Below, one piece after another: positions 7,949-15,280 of a stretch of DNA of 27,277 nt. The notes below the pieces were generated by a model. That model was not told the origin of the DNA, ran no database searches, and saw only the letters and a list, made by a program, of their open reading frames with translations. Positions within the stretch are counted from its first letter, which is position 1, and each line of letters opens with the position of its first letter. Source of the stretch: Caryophanales bacterium UBA4100. Lineage in GTDB: Bacteria > Bacillota > Bacilli > Paenibacillales > UBA4045. Both the position numbers and the translations under genes were made by a program. The stretch spans positions 1 to 27,277 of the forward strand of contig DFXU01000005.1 of NCBI GenBank assembly GCA_002383285.1, written 5' to 3'.

Positions 7949-7987
7949 AGGATCCGCGCTTCTAATATCTCTTTAAGCGTGGATCCT
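7949..7987 (+). other. RNA hairpin between ricT and yabA
   Basis: AGGATCCGCGCTT (7949-7961) pairs with AAGCGTGGATCCT (7975-7987): 13 bp with one G-U pair and a 13-nt loop. No T-run follows, so it is not a classical intrinsic terminator. It ends 16 bases before the yabA start codon, next to its ribosome-binding site. It could be an RNA-processing site, an mRNA stabiliser or a translation modulator. Confidence 0.6.
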
Positions 7988-8003
7988 GCATTGGGGTGGA
8001 GTT

Positions 8004-8333
8004 GTGGACAAGAGAGATGTTTTCGGACAAATCGACGGCATCGTGGAGCATACAGGTCAATTACACGAAGAGCTCGTCGCATTCAAGAAAAGAATCATCA
8101 TTCTTATTGAAGAGAATAAACGATTAAGCATTGAGAACCAGCAGCTCCGCAAGGTACTGAAGATGGATATGAATGCTGACCGTGAAGAGAAAGGCTCTTC
8201 GATTTACATTGGAGAAGGATATGACAATCTGGCCCGGCTTTATCATGAGGGATTTCATATCTGCAATGTTTACTATGGACATTTAAGAACCGAAGGAGAT
8301 TGTTTGTTCTGCCTATCGTTTCTGAACAAATAG
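8004..8333 (+). CDS. yabA: Replication initiation control protein YabA
   Basis: A 109-residue regulator that binds DnaA and the beta clamp (DnaN) to limit over-initiation. Residues 1-55 form a leucine-zipper-like coiled coil (VEHTGQLHEELVAFKKRI, then NKRLSIENQQLRKVL). The C-terminus has the zinc-binding set H85-x-C87 and C100-LF-C103. The start is GTG 8004, with GGGGTGGA just upstream. The position after ricT is as in B. subtilis. A terminator-like hairpin follows at 8341-8373. Confidence 0.93.
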   Translation: MDKRDVFGQIDGIVEHTGQLHEELVAFKKRIIILIEENKRLSIENQQLRKVLKMDMNADREEKGSSIYIGEGYDNLARLYHEGFHICNVYYGHLRTEGDCLFCLSFLNK

Positions 8334-8340
8334 TAGAGGT

Positions 8341-8373
8341 GCCGCAGAGGAGTTGCTCTGTGGCCCTTCTTTA
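8341..8373 (+). terminator. Probable terminator after yabA
   Basis: GCCGCAGAG (8341-8349) pairs with CTCTGTGGC (8356-8364), with one G-U pair and a 6-nt loop. A T-rich but interrupted tail, CCTTCTTTATA, follows. Termination may be partial. trmN6 begins about 100 bases later. Confidence 0.45.
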
Positions 8374-8469
8374 TATATACAGAGGTTGTCGATGAATTCT
8401 CGTTGCTGAGTTGCGAGTGCATAGTTGCTTCGCGCAAGCTCATCCATGGAGTTTAGGAGCTGCATAATA

Positions 8470-9246
8470 ATGGAAATGATAAAGCTGCAAAGCAATGAGC
8501 GAATAGATGATTTACTCACCTATGGACTACAGATTATCCAAAGCCCAGATGTATTCAGCTTCTCTATGGATGCTGTGCTGCTAGCCAGGTTCTGCACTGT
8601 GCCGATGAAGGGCAATATTCTTGATTTGTGTTCAGGTAATGGGGTAATCCCCTTATTACTGTCGACAAGAAGTCGTGCTTCTATTGTTGGTGTAGAAATT
8701 CAACATCGACTTTGGGATATGGCTGTACGCAGTGTCAGATTAAATCAATTAGAGAAACAGATTCGGATGGAGCATAGAGATCTCAGAACGCTTTTGGATG
8801 TTATGACTCAGGGTAGTTATGAGCTTGTGACTGTGAACCCGCCATATTTGCCAGTACCCCAAGGAGAACAGAATGTGAATGAGCATATCGCGCTCGCTCG
8901 ACATGAAGTAGCATGCAATCTCGAGGATGTCATATCGATCGCAAGCCGATTAGTACGCAATGGCGGGAAGGTTGCGATGGTACATAAGCCGACTAGACTC
9001 GTCGAGATACTTAATATAATGCAGCGCTATCGTCTTGAGCCTAAGCGGATACGCTTCATACACCCGCGCGCGAACGCTGAAGCGAATATGGTATTAATCG
9101 AAGCGATTCGAGATGGGAAGCCAGAGGTTCGCCTGCTTCCTCCATTAATTGTGTATCAGAATGAGACAGAATATTGTCGAGAGTTATTGGATGTGTATTA
9201 TGGTCATACAAGCAGCCTGAACGACGAACAGGGGGCCTCTAATTGA
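8470..9246 (+). CDS. yabB: tRNA1(Val) (adenine(37)-N6)-methyltransferase-like protein (YabB)
   Basis: Class I SAM-dependent methyltransferase of 258 residues. It has the glycine-rich motif I DLCSGNGVIPLLL, the acidic motif II GVEIQHRLWD, and the N6-adenine/amino catalytic motif VNPPY. TrmN6-family members methylate adenine 37 of tRNA. I begin at ATG 8470 (MEMIKLQSNERIDDLL), about ten bases after TAGGAG; upstream in-frame starts lack this. The stop overlaps the rsmI start (TTGA). B. subtilis has the GIY-YIG gene yazA between these two; it is absent here. Confidence 0.9.
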   Translation: MEMIKLQSNERIDDLLTYGLQIIQSPDVFSFSMDAVLLARFCTVPMKGNILDLCSGNGVIPLLLSTRSRASIVGVEIQHRLWDMAVRSVRLNQLEKQIRMEHRDLRTLLDVMTQGSYELVTVNPPYLPVPQGEQNVNEHIALARHEVACNLEDVISIASRLVRNGGKVAMVHKPTRLVEILNIMQRYRLEPKRIRFIHPRANAEANMVLIEAIRDGKPEVRLLPPLIVYQNETEYCRELLDVYYGHTSSLNDEQGASN

Positions 9247-10112
9247 AGGTGCAACGCAGCTTTAGTCAGGACAATGGCGGTGGTCATGGGATATTATATC
9301 TAGTCGCAACACCGATTGGTAATTTAGAGGATATGACCTTCCGTGCAGTAAGAACGCTGCGTGAGGTGAATTGGATCGCGGCAGAGGATACCAGACAAAC
9401 TCGAAAGCTGCTAACTCATTATGAAATACAAGGTCGGTTGGTTGCTTATCATGAGCATAATATAAGAACAAGTGGACCAGAGCTCGTATCCAAGCTGGTG
9501 CTTGGTGAGTCGGTCGCCCTCGTGAGTGATGCAGGACTGCCTGCGATATCTGATCCAGGTCAGGATCTAGTCCGTTTAGCGATCGAGGCCGGAATTCCCG
9601 TCGTCCCTATACCTGGAGCTAACGCAGCGCTAAGTGCATTGATTATATCTGGGCTTTCAACAGAAAGGTTCCGCTTTGTCGGATTTCTGCCTCGAGACAA
9701 GAAGAGAATGCGTCAGAGTATGGAGCTGCTTGTAGACGGTGAAGATACCCTGATCATATATGAATCGCCGCATCGGATTTCAGTTACATTGGGAATCTTA
9801 CTAGATGTACTAGGGGATAGACGTATCGCGCTTGTGCGTGAGCTGACTAAGAAATTCGAGGAGGCAGCTCGAGGGAAATTAAGCGAGGCATTGCTGCTAT
9901 TGGAGCAACGCCCGCCTAAGGGTGAATATTGTATCGTTATTGAAGGGCGGACTGGTCCATTAGATGATGGTGAAGCATGGTGGGAGCCATTAACAATCGC
10001 TGAGCATGTGGAGCACTACGAGGCTGAACATATTCCGCGTAAGGAAGCGATGAAGAAGGTGGCCGTGGATCGTGGGGTGTCTAAGCGAGATATCTACAAT
10101 CAGCTGCTATGA
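9243..10112 (+). CDS. rsmI: 16S rRNA (cytidine(1402)-2'-O)-methyltransferase
   Basis: A 289-residue tetrapyrrole-methylase-fold enzyme that 2'-O-methylates C1402 in the decoding centre of 16S rRNA. Seen are YLVATPIGNLEDMTFRA, AEDTRQTRKLL, LVSDAGLPAISDPG, PIPGANAALSALI and the C-terminal FEEAARGKL. The TTG start overlaps the yabB stop by four bases and is preceded by GGGGG. About 12 extra N-terminal residues precede the usual start of homology. The gene converges on abrB, with a shared hairpin between them at 10130-10157. Confidence 0.95.
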   Translation: MKVQRSFSQDNGGGHGILYLVATPIGNLEDMTFRAVRTLREVNWIAAEDTRQTRKLLTHYEIQGRLVAYHEHNIRTSGPELVSKLVLGESVALVSDAGLPAISDPGQDLVRLAIEAGIPVVPIPGANAALSALIISGLSTERFRFVGFLPRDKKRMRQSMELLVDGEDTLIIYESPHRISVTLGILLDVLGDRRIALVRELTKKFEEAARGKLSEALLLLEQRPPKGEYCIVIEGRTGPLDDGEAWWEPLTIAEHVEHYEAEHIPRKEAMKKVAVDRGVSKRDIYNQLL

Positions 10113-10120
10113 TAATGCAC

Positions 10121-10157
10121 AAAAAAAGGGCCCCATCCGAAAAAAATCGGTTGGGGC
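10121..10157 (-). terminator. Intrinsic terminator of abrB (minus strand)
   Basis: An 11-position stem with one mismatch (10130-10140 with 10147-10157, 6-nt loop) is followed on the minus strand by CC and seven T residues (the A-run 10121-10127). On the plus strand only AAAA follows, so rsmI gets the hairpin but no U-tract. It lies about 113 nt downstream of the abrB stop, after an A/T-rich stretch with no gene. Confidence 0.8.
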
Positions 10158-10270
10158 AAAAGGAGATATAAAAAGGTTAGAATTAATAAAATTGGTTTGT
10201 TTATATTATATACTATAATTTAGCATTTGTCACCGCTTCGAAATATAAATCAGTATTAAATTAATAATGT

Positions 10271-10525
10271 TTATTTTTGATTAGCAAGCTCAACGAGCTC
10301 TGCAACGATACTTCTACTAATCATTTTGCCTTTGAAGTAAATCAAGTCATCAGCTTCGCCAGTAAATATACAAGCAGGCTCATACTTCTTTAGCATGATC
10401 CGTTCGCCATCTACATAAATTTCCAGAGCATCCTTCTCTGCAATGCCCAGTGTTCTGCGAAGCTCGATTGGAATTACAACACGACCTAGTTCATCTACTT
10501 TACGTACGATACCAGTGGACTTCAT
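10271..10525 (-). CDS. abrB: AbrB-family transition-state regulator
   Basis: An 84-residue DNA-binding protein. Residues 1-50 are nearly the canonical AbrB swapped-hairpin domain (MKSTGIVRKVDELGRVVIPI, then LRRTLGIAEKDALEIYVDGE). The C-terminal oligomerisation part is shorter than and different from B. subtilis AbrB (about 96 residues), so an Abh/paralogue identity is possible. In bacilli AbrB represses stationary-phase and sporulation genes during growth, spoVG among them. The start has AGGAGG upstream. A sigma-A promoter lies at 10583-10611, and two Spo0A boxes between promoter and gene imply repression by Spo0A~P. Confidence 0.93.
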   Translation of the reverse strand: MKSTGIVRKVDELGRVVIPIELRRTLGIAEKDALEIYVDGERIMLKKYEPACIFTGEADDLIYFKGKMISRSIVAELVELANQK

Positions 10526-10550
10526 CTTATAATAAACCTCCTAGACTATA

Positions 10551-10567
10551 TTCGTCATAATTCGACA
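10551..10567 (-). promoter_or_regulatory. Tandem Spo0A boxes of abrB
   Basis: On the minus strand, TGTCGAA (10567-10561) and TGACGAA (10557-10551) are spaced exactly 10 bp start to start. They match the Spo0A box TGNCGAA and lie just downstream of the predicted abrB transcript start. This is the arrangement by which Spo0A~P represses abrB in B. subtilis. Confidence 0.75.
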
Positions 10568-10582
10568 CATTTCTCAATAACT

Positions 10583-10611
10583 ATCGTACCAACCATTACC
10601 ATAATAGTCAA
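10583..10611 (-). promoter_or_regulatory. Sigma-A promoter of abrB
   Basis: On the minus strand, -35 TTGACT (10611-10606), 17 bp, -10 TACGAT (10588-10583). The predicted start is near 10576, giving a 50-nt leader that includes the two Spo0A boxes. Confidence 0.7.
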
Positions 10612-10828
10612 TGAGATTGCCCGTAAAACTGGGAAGCGTGTAATTATGTTGACAACCGGCCTGAATTCTGGTAACCATACTAGATTAAGTATATTAATGG
10701 AACTATCAAGGAGATCATTGTTGAAAGACACTGAATTTCCTGCCCAATTCTATCACAGTTATATGATGTATGAAAGGCATATATGGGAGAATGATACAGT
10801 AGAAATTCGACGATTTTCCGACAATATA

Positions 10829-10863
10829 TGTCGAATTATGTCGAAATACAATGGGGGTATAAT
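10829..10863 (+). promoter_or_regulatory. Spo0A box pair with adjacent TATAAT before the HD gene
   Basis: Two perfect Spo0A boxes, TGTCGAA at 10829-10835 and 10839-10845, are 10 bp apart. The 17-mer differs from the abrB site by one base. Degenerate inverted copies lie upstream (TTCGACG at 10806, CCGACA near 10819). A perfect -10, TATAAT, is at 10858-10863, 12 bp after the second box and only 4 bp before the ATG. Boxes in the -35 zone with no good -35 resemble Spo0A-activated promoters; repression of an upstream promoter is the alternative. Confidence 0.6.
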
Positions 10864-10867
10864 CATT

Positions 10868-12094
10868 ATGAATGAGCAATTAAGAGAAGAAAAGGTGTTT
10901 AAGGACCCTGTTCACAATTATATCTATGTGGATTCTACTACAATCTGGGATCTTATTAATACGAGGGAGTTTCAACGCTTGCGCCGAATTCGACAGCTAG
11001 GGACGTCATTCTACACATTCCATGGTGCGGAGCACAGTCGTTTCTCGCATTCATTAGGTGTTTATGAAATTACGCGGAGGATCATCACCCAATTCGAACG
11101 TAATGGATTCGAGGATTGGCCAACAGAAGAACGGTTATTATGCTTATGCGCGGCTTTACTGCACGATCTAGGACATGGACCCTTCTCGCATTCTGTTGAG
11201 AAAGCATTCGGTGTTAATCATGAGCAGTGGTCGTGTCGTATGGTTCTTGAGGATACGGAAGTTAACCGTGTGCTTTCCCGGGTATCTACAGATTTTCCGC
11301 AGAAGGTTGCTGAGGTTATTAGTAAGACGTATCATAAACCAATTGTCGTTAGCCTTATCTCTAGTCAGATGGATGCTGATCGAATGGATTACCTACTGCG
11401 GGATGCTTACTTCACAGGGGTGAATTATGGAGCATTTGATCTGGAGCGAATACTTAGAATGATACGTCCCTACAAAGGCAAGATTGTCGTCAAAGAGAGT
11501 GGCATGCATGCAGTTGAGCATTACCTTATGTCACGCTATCAGATGTATTGGCAGGTATACTTTCATCCTGTTACGAGGAGCTCAGAAATCGTCTTAAGAA
11601 AAATATTTGAACGTGCCAAGGCGCTTTATGAGGAGCAATATGCATTCCGATTTATGATATCTCCGCTGCCACAATTATTCGCAAGGAAACTAACAACGAA
11701 CGATTACTTCATGCTGGACGAATCCTTCATGCAGATGACGATCATGCAATGGACATTGGAGCAGGACTACATACTCTCTGATTTGTGTGGACGATTTCTT
11801 CATCGACGATTGTTTAAATATATGCCTATTGAAGATTTGAACGATGAGAATGTCGCGCTGATGCAGGAAAATCTGCTTACTCGTGGCATTAACCCATTAT
11901 ATTACATGGAAATCGACTCGCCCACAGATATGTTCTATGATGTATATAGACCGGGCGAGGCACAGGAGAGAACGCCGATTCTTCTATTAACAGAGAAGGA
12001 TGAGATTATAGAGATATCTCGGAAATCAGATATCGTTCGCTCGATCAGCGGTCCACATGGCGGTCTATTCCAGATGTATTATCCAGGGGAGTAG
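10868..12094 (+). CDS. HD-domain phosphohydrolase (YwfO/dNTPase-like)
   Basis: A 408-residue HD hydrolase related to B. subtilis YwfO and the SAMHD1-like dNTP triphosphohydrolases. Family features are the N-terminal VFKDPVHNYIYV, RRIRQLGTSFYTFHGAEHSR, RFSHSLGVYE (metal His61), ALLHDLGHGPFSH (His99-Asp100) and SSQMDADRMDYLLRDA with the last metal Asp. It probably hydrolyses nucleotide triphosphates; the substrate is not readable. The start is ATG 10868, after GGGGG at 10853; homology begins at once. B. subtilis has metS between abrB and tatD, so this is a different occupant of that slot. The boxes at 10829-10845 suggest Spo0A control. Confidence 0.88.
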   Translation: MNEQLREEKVFKDPVHNYIYVDSTTIWDLINTREFQRLRRIRQLGTSFYTFHGAEHSRFSHSLGVYEITRRIITQFERNGFEDWPTEERLLCLCAALLHDLGHGPFSHSVEKAFGVNHEQWSCRMVLEDTEVNRVLSRVSTDFPQKVAEVISKTYHKPIVVSLISSQMDADRMDYLLRDAYFTGVNYGAFDLERILRMIRPYKGKIVVKESGMHAVEHYLMSRYQMYWQVYFHPVTRSSEIVLRKIFERAKALYEEQYAFRFMISPLPQLFARKLTTNDYFMLDESFMQMTIMQWTLEQDYILSDLCGRFLHRRLFKYMPIEDLNDENVALMQENLLTRGINPLYYMEIDSPTDMFYDVYRPGEAQERTPILLLTEKDEIIEISRKSDIVRSISGPHGGLFQMYYPGE

Positions 12095-12142
12095 CTTGCG
12101 AATCGCTCCACTCAATTATGACATGACAAAGGAGACCGTAAA

Positions 12143-12910
12143 ATGCTAATTGATACACACGCCCACTTGGATTCAACAGAATTCGACGAGGATCGCGAGC
12201 AAGTAATAGATAGAGCCATACAGGCTGGTGTAGCCAGGATAGTGAATATTGGTTTTAACAGGGATACCATTCCCACAACTATTGCACTGGCGGACAAGTA
12301 TGAGATGATTTACGCCGCGGTAGGATGGCATCCCCAAGATGCAGTGGACATGCAGCCAGACGATTTGGATTGGATCGAGGAGCTTATCTCACATCCTAAG
12401 GTTGTTGCTATTGGAGAGATTGGGCTCGATTATTATTGGGATACATCACCTAAGGAAGTGCAGCAGCAGGTATTTCGCGAACAGATTCGCCTCGCCCGGC
12501 GACTCCGTAAGCCGATCATCATACACAATAGAGATGCGCACCAGGATATAGTACGTATATTACGAGAAGAGAAAGCAGAGGATATTGGTGGAATCATGCA
12601 TTGCTTCTCGGGCAGCTGGGAGATTGCTCGCGAATGCCTGAATATGAATTTCCACATTTCCTTTGGCGGCCCAGTTACCTTTAAGAATGCTGTTCAGCCT
12701 AAGGAGGTTCTGGCCAAGGTCCCCCTAGATCGCCTGCTAATTGAGACGGATGCGCCTTATCTGACTCCCCATCCATTTCGTGGTAAGAGGAATGAGTCCG
12801 CTCATGTAAAGCTTGTTGCTGAGGCAGCAGCCCAAATAAAGCAGGTAAATATTGAAGAAATCATCCAAATAACAGGCGATAATTCCATAAATTTACTTGG
12901 ATTGAAGTGA
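12143..12910 (+). CDS. tatD: TatD-family metal-dependent DNase
   Basis: A 255-residue TIM-barrel metallohydrolase of the TatD family (YabD in B. subtilis). Metal and active-site motifs are IDTHAHLD near the start, IGEIGLDYYW, KPIIIHNRDA, GGIMHCFSGS and LLIETDAPYLTPHPFRGKRN. Family members are Mg-dependent 3'-5' DNases/RNases implicated in DNA repair. The ATG follows AAAGGAG. The gene is 48 bp after the HD hydrolase and could share its transcript; a terminator-like hairpin is at 12963-12987. Confidence 0.94.
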   Translation: MLIDTHAHLDSTEFDEDREQVIDRAIQAGVARIVNIGFNRDTIPTTIALADKYEMIYAAVGWHPQDAVDMQPDDLDWIEELISHPKVVAIGEIGLDYYWDTSPKEVQQQVFREQIRLARRLRKPIIIHNRDAHQDIVRILREEKAEDIGGIMHCFSGSWEIARECLNMNFHISFGGPVTFKNAVQPKEVLAKVPLDRLLIETDAPYLTPHPFRGKRNESAHVKLVAEAAAQIKQVNIEEIIQITGDNSINLLGLK

Positions 12911-12962
12911 CATCAGGCAGTTCTAAGCGATCAGAATGAGTCAGCTGGCAAAATAGTTGGGT

Positions 12963-12987
12963 TTGGTCACCCAAATGACCGATTTTT
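12963..12987 (+). terminator. Probable terminator after tatD
   Basis: TTGGTCA (12963-12969) pairs with TGACCGA (12976-12982), including one G-U pair, with a 6-nt loop and five T residues at 12983-12987. An overlapping alternative stem (TTGGGT/ACCCAA) could compete. Confidence 0.5.
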
Positions 12988-13032
12988 CCAGCATACGGAA
13001 TAAATCTGTTGATTTTCGGGGTTTTCAGTTGC

Positions 13033-13061
13033 TTTACAGGTCATGTTAATGAACGTAGACT
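13033..13061 (+). promoter_or_regulatory. Promoter of the riboswitch/yabE transcript
   Basis: -35 TTTACA (13033-13038), 17 bp, -10 TAGACT (13056-13061). The predicted start near 13068 is about 26 nt before the riboswitch begins, giving a leader of over 400 nt ahead of yabE. Confidence 0.55.
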
Positions 13062-13093
13062 TATTCTCAGAACATTATATTCTATCAAACAGT

Positions 13094-13272
13094 ATCGCTG
13101 AGTTCCTAGACTATGGGAACGGGGGAACCACCAGAGATCGCATGAATTTCATGCTGTGACCTGGCTAACAGGGGTGAATTTTGCTGGATAACACTAGCTA
13201 GTTATTAGGTGGCATCCAATGAATAGGGCAAGCTCTTCAAGTCCGAATCCGTCAGCTAACCTCGTAAGCGTC
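13094..13272 (+). ncRNA. Cyclic-di-AMP riboswitch (ydaO-yuaA class)
   Basis: The leader contains the conserved landmarks of the ydaO class in order: CGCTGAGTTCC, GGGAACGGGGGAACCACC, AGGGGTGAA, CCAATGAATAGGGCAAGCTC, and the signature GTCAGCTAACCTCGTAAGCG. The closing helix pairs CGCT (13096-13099) with AGCG (13267-13270). This class binds c-di-AMP and commonly controls cell-wall hydrolases and potassium transport genes, switching expression off when ligand is bound. The terminator-like hairpin at 13315-13352 and yabE at 13485 fit that role. The identity was recognised by conserved motifs; no covariance search was possible. Confidence 0.92.
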
Positions 13273-13314
13273 TTGAGAGAACGACCTTCGTGCTTACTAT
13301 CTCTATTCTACCCC

Positions 13315-13352
13315 TAGCCGCGGACAGTGTTGTTCAGACGGCTATTTATTAT
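13315..13352 (+). terminator. Riboswitch expression-platform terminator
   Basis: TAGCCG (13315-13320) pairs with CGGCTA (13339-13344); inside it GGACA pairs with TGTTC around a GTGT tetraloop. The tail TTTATTATG is T-rich. It sits between the aptamer and yabE and could be the switchable terminator; the U-tract is imperfect and no antiterminator was resolved. Confidence 0.55.
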
Positions 13353-13484
13353 GTCTACAGAAGAATAGTAACTAGATGAAGTACGTTTTATTTACTGTTT
13401 AAGCACCAATTTTGCGTATGCATTCGGGGTTGTAATATGGACTGCTTACGCAATCATCAAGCACTTTAGGAGGACCGATTAACA

Positions 13485-14624
13485 TTGGGCAACATAACGT
13501 TTGAGAAGCCCCATGAAAGGCGATCATCCATTCTGACTTCAGCAAGAAGCTGGAAGAATGAGAACATGAGTAGGATTACTGTTGTTGCACTAACTGCCAT
13601 TGCCGTGATTTTCTTGTTCCTAATCATGCTGTATGGAACGTCGTATAAAGAAATCAAGCTCATTATCAATGGTAAGGAACAGATGGTAACCACCAGACAA
13701 TGGAAGCTAGAACGATTGCTTGAGGAGCAATCAATTGTCTTTGATGTGCATGATCGAATTTCATTGCCTGCTCATAGTAAGCTCGAGCATGGCGATATCA
13801 TAGAGATTGAGCAAACCCACCCATTAGCAGTAATTGTTGATGGACAGCAGCTAGTTGCACATACAATTGGCCATACAGTTTCAGAAGCGTTAGCGGATCT
13901 GAATATCACGTTAAGCGCCTATGACAAAACCGTTCCTGAGCTTGATGCACCTGTAAAAGCGGGAGATTCTGTTCGGATTATACGTGTAGAGAAGGCGTAT
14001 GGAGAAGTTGAGAAGGAGCTTCCGTTCAATATTGTGAAGACGAAGGATACGAAGCTTGCGAAGGGCAAGGAAGCGGTAGTGAGTGCAGGTCAAGAGGGTA
14101 TTCTGATTGAATCGGTTGAGTATACTTATGAAGATGGTATTCTCGCTCTGGAGAGGGTTATGAATACAACGCTTGCTTCTGCAAGCGTGGACGAAGTCAT
14201 AGCGGTAGGGACGAGGAATCCCGTGACTGTCCTATCTGCGACAAGTCCCGCCGTCCAAGAGGTTACGAAGAAAGGATTAACCTTTGCAGTTAAACAAATC
14301 CTGACTGGTGTCCAATTGACTGCATATGATGCTGGCTTCCAGTCTACGGGGAAGACGGCTGAGCATCCTCAATATGGCATTACATTCTCAGGCACAACGG
14401 TTGAAGAAGGGCGAACCATCGCTGTTGATCCTAAGGTAATTCCGATGGGCTGGTGGGTTTATATCGAGGGCTATGGCTTCCGTCGAGCCGAGGATAAGGG
14501 TAGTGGTGTGAAGGGTAAGCATATCGATATCTACTATGAGGACGGCGACTATGCAAACGAATTTGGTCGGAAGCGTGGAGTGACTGTCTATATCGTAGGG
14601 CCGAACAAGCCTCAAGCCAATTAA
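13485..14624 (+). CDS. yabE: YabE-like G5/3D-domain cell-wall protein
   Basis: A 379-residue exported or membrane-anchored cell-wall protein. Domains: a cytosolic N-terminus, one membrane segment at about 31-50, two DUF348 repeats (about 54-85 and 110-145), a G5 domain (about 160-240), and a C-terminal 3D domain (about 280-375) with its three aspartates in AVDPKVIP, AEDKGSG and HIDIYY. The 3D domain is the catalytic fold shared with MltA-type lytic transglycosylases and RpfB/Sps-like factors, so peptidoglycan cleavage during growth or germination is likely. It is shorter than B. subtilis YabE (about 437). The start TTG 13485 follows AGGAGGA by 10-11 bases. Expression is probably gated by the c-di-AMP riboswitch. 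Confidence 0.92.
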   Translation: MGNITFEKPHERRSSILTSARSWKNENMSRITVVALTAIAVIFLFLIMLYGTSYKEIKLIINGKEQMVTTRQWKLERLLEEQSIVFDVHDRISLPAHSKLEHGDIIEIEQTHPLAVIVDGQQLVAHTIGHTVSEALADLNITLSAYDKTVPELDAPVKAGDSVRIIRVEKAYGEVEKELPFNIVKTKDTKLAKGKEAVVSAGQEGILIESVEYTYEDGILALERVMNTTLASASVDEVIAVGTRNPVTVLSATSPAVQEVTKKGLTFAVKQILTGVQLTAYDAGFQSTGKTAEHPQYGITFSGTTVEEGRTIAVDPKVIPMGWWVYIEGYGFRRAEDKGSGVKGKHIDIYYEDGDYANEFGRKRGVTVYIVGPNKPQAN

Positions 14625-14649
14625 TTGACGAATGGACAAATAATTCCGT

Positions 14650-14684
14650 AAAGAGAGGAGAACCCAAAGGGTTCTTCTCTCTTT
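14650..14684 (+). terminator. Terminator of yabE
   Basis: A 16-bp stem (14650-14665 with 14669-14684, one G-U pair) with an AAA loop, ending in TCTCTCTTTC. The stem is very strong though the U-tract is short. Confidence 0.8.
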
Positions 14685-14731
14685 CTCGCGAATAAGAAAC
14701 AACAACATATTGTTCGCAGAAGGGAATAGTT

Positions 14732-15280
14732 ATGATTAAAGAGGTAATTGTTGTTGAAGGAAAGGACGATACAGCTTCCATACGTCGTGCCGTACATGCG
14801 GATACGATTGAAACAGGAGGCTCGGCCATAGACAGGGGGACAATTGAACGTATTCGTTTAGCGCAAGAGCGAAGAGGTGTAATTATCTTTACAGACCCTG
14901 ATCACGCAGGAGAGCGAATACGGAAGATTATATCAAGCAAGGTGCCAGGATGTAAGCATGCATTTATAACCGTTGAAGAAGCCAAGCTTAAGGATGACAT
15001 AGGAGTGGAGAATGCCTCTCCAGCTATCATTGTTAGGGCACTGGAGCGTGTGAGAACGGAATTCTCTGGGATGAAGACAGACATAGGCTGGGAGCACTTG
15101 ATCCAGGCTGGGCTTATTAGTCACCCTCGTGCGGCTGAACGTAGATTGGAATTGGGTAAGATACTGGGTATTGGCTACTGTAATGGCAAGCAGTTCTATA
15201 AGCGCTGTACAATGTTTGCTATCACAATGGATGAGTTTAATGCGGCTTTAACTGAGATGGATGGAGATGGCTATGTATGA
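14732..15280 (+). CDS. rnmV: Ribonuclease M5
   Basis: A 182-residue TOPRIM-domain endonuclease that matures the 5S rRNA precursor at the ribosome. The TOPRIM signature is clear: VVVEGKDD with catalytic Glu9, and IIFTDPDHAGERIR with Asp55 and Asp57. Length is close to the 186 residues of B. subtilis. The ATG has AGAAGGGA upstream. Its stop overlaps the rsmA start by ATGA, the conserved rnmV-rsmA pair. Confidence 0.95.
   Translation: MIKEVIVVEGKDDTASIRRAVHADTIETGGSAIDRGTIERIRLAQERRGVIIFTDPDHAGERIRKIISSKVPGCKHAFITVEEAKLKDDIGVENASPAIIVRALERVRTEFSGMKTDIGWEHLIQAGLISHPRAAERRLELGKILGIGYCNGKQFYKRCTMFAITMDEFNAALTEMDGDGYV

Larger units (their letters stand above)
10526..10867. other. Divergent abrB / HD-hydrolase regulatory region
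   Basis: This 342-bp intergenic stretch holds the abrB promoter and its Spo0A boxes on the left and the second Spo0A box cluster on the right. In the middle (about 10612-10800) I see no convincing gene or promoter; a TTGACA at 10649 has no matching -10. The frame upstream of the HD gene is open back to 10646 but has no family resemblance. Confidence 0.7.

Noticed and set aside
10646..10867. 74-residue N-terminal extension of the HD hydrolase
   Set aside because: The open frame covers the Spo0A boxes and a TATAAT, while the family starts close to VFKDPVH, right after ATG 10868.
14431..14829. 132-codon minus-strand open frame
   Set aside because: Antisense to the yabE end, its terminator and the rnmV start; low-complexity composition and no start signals.
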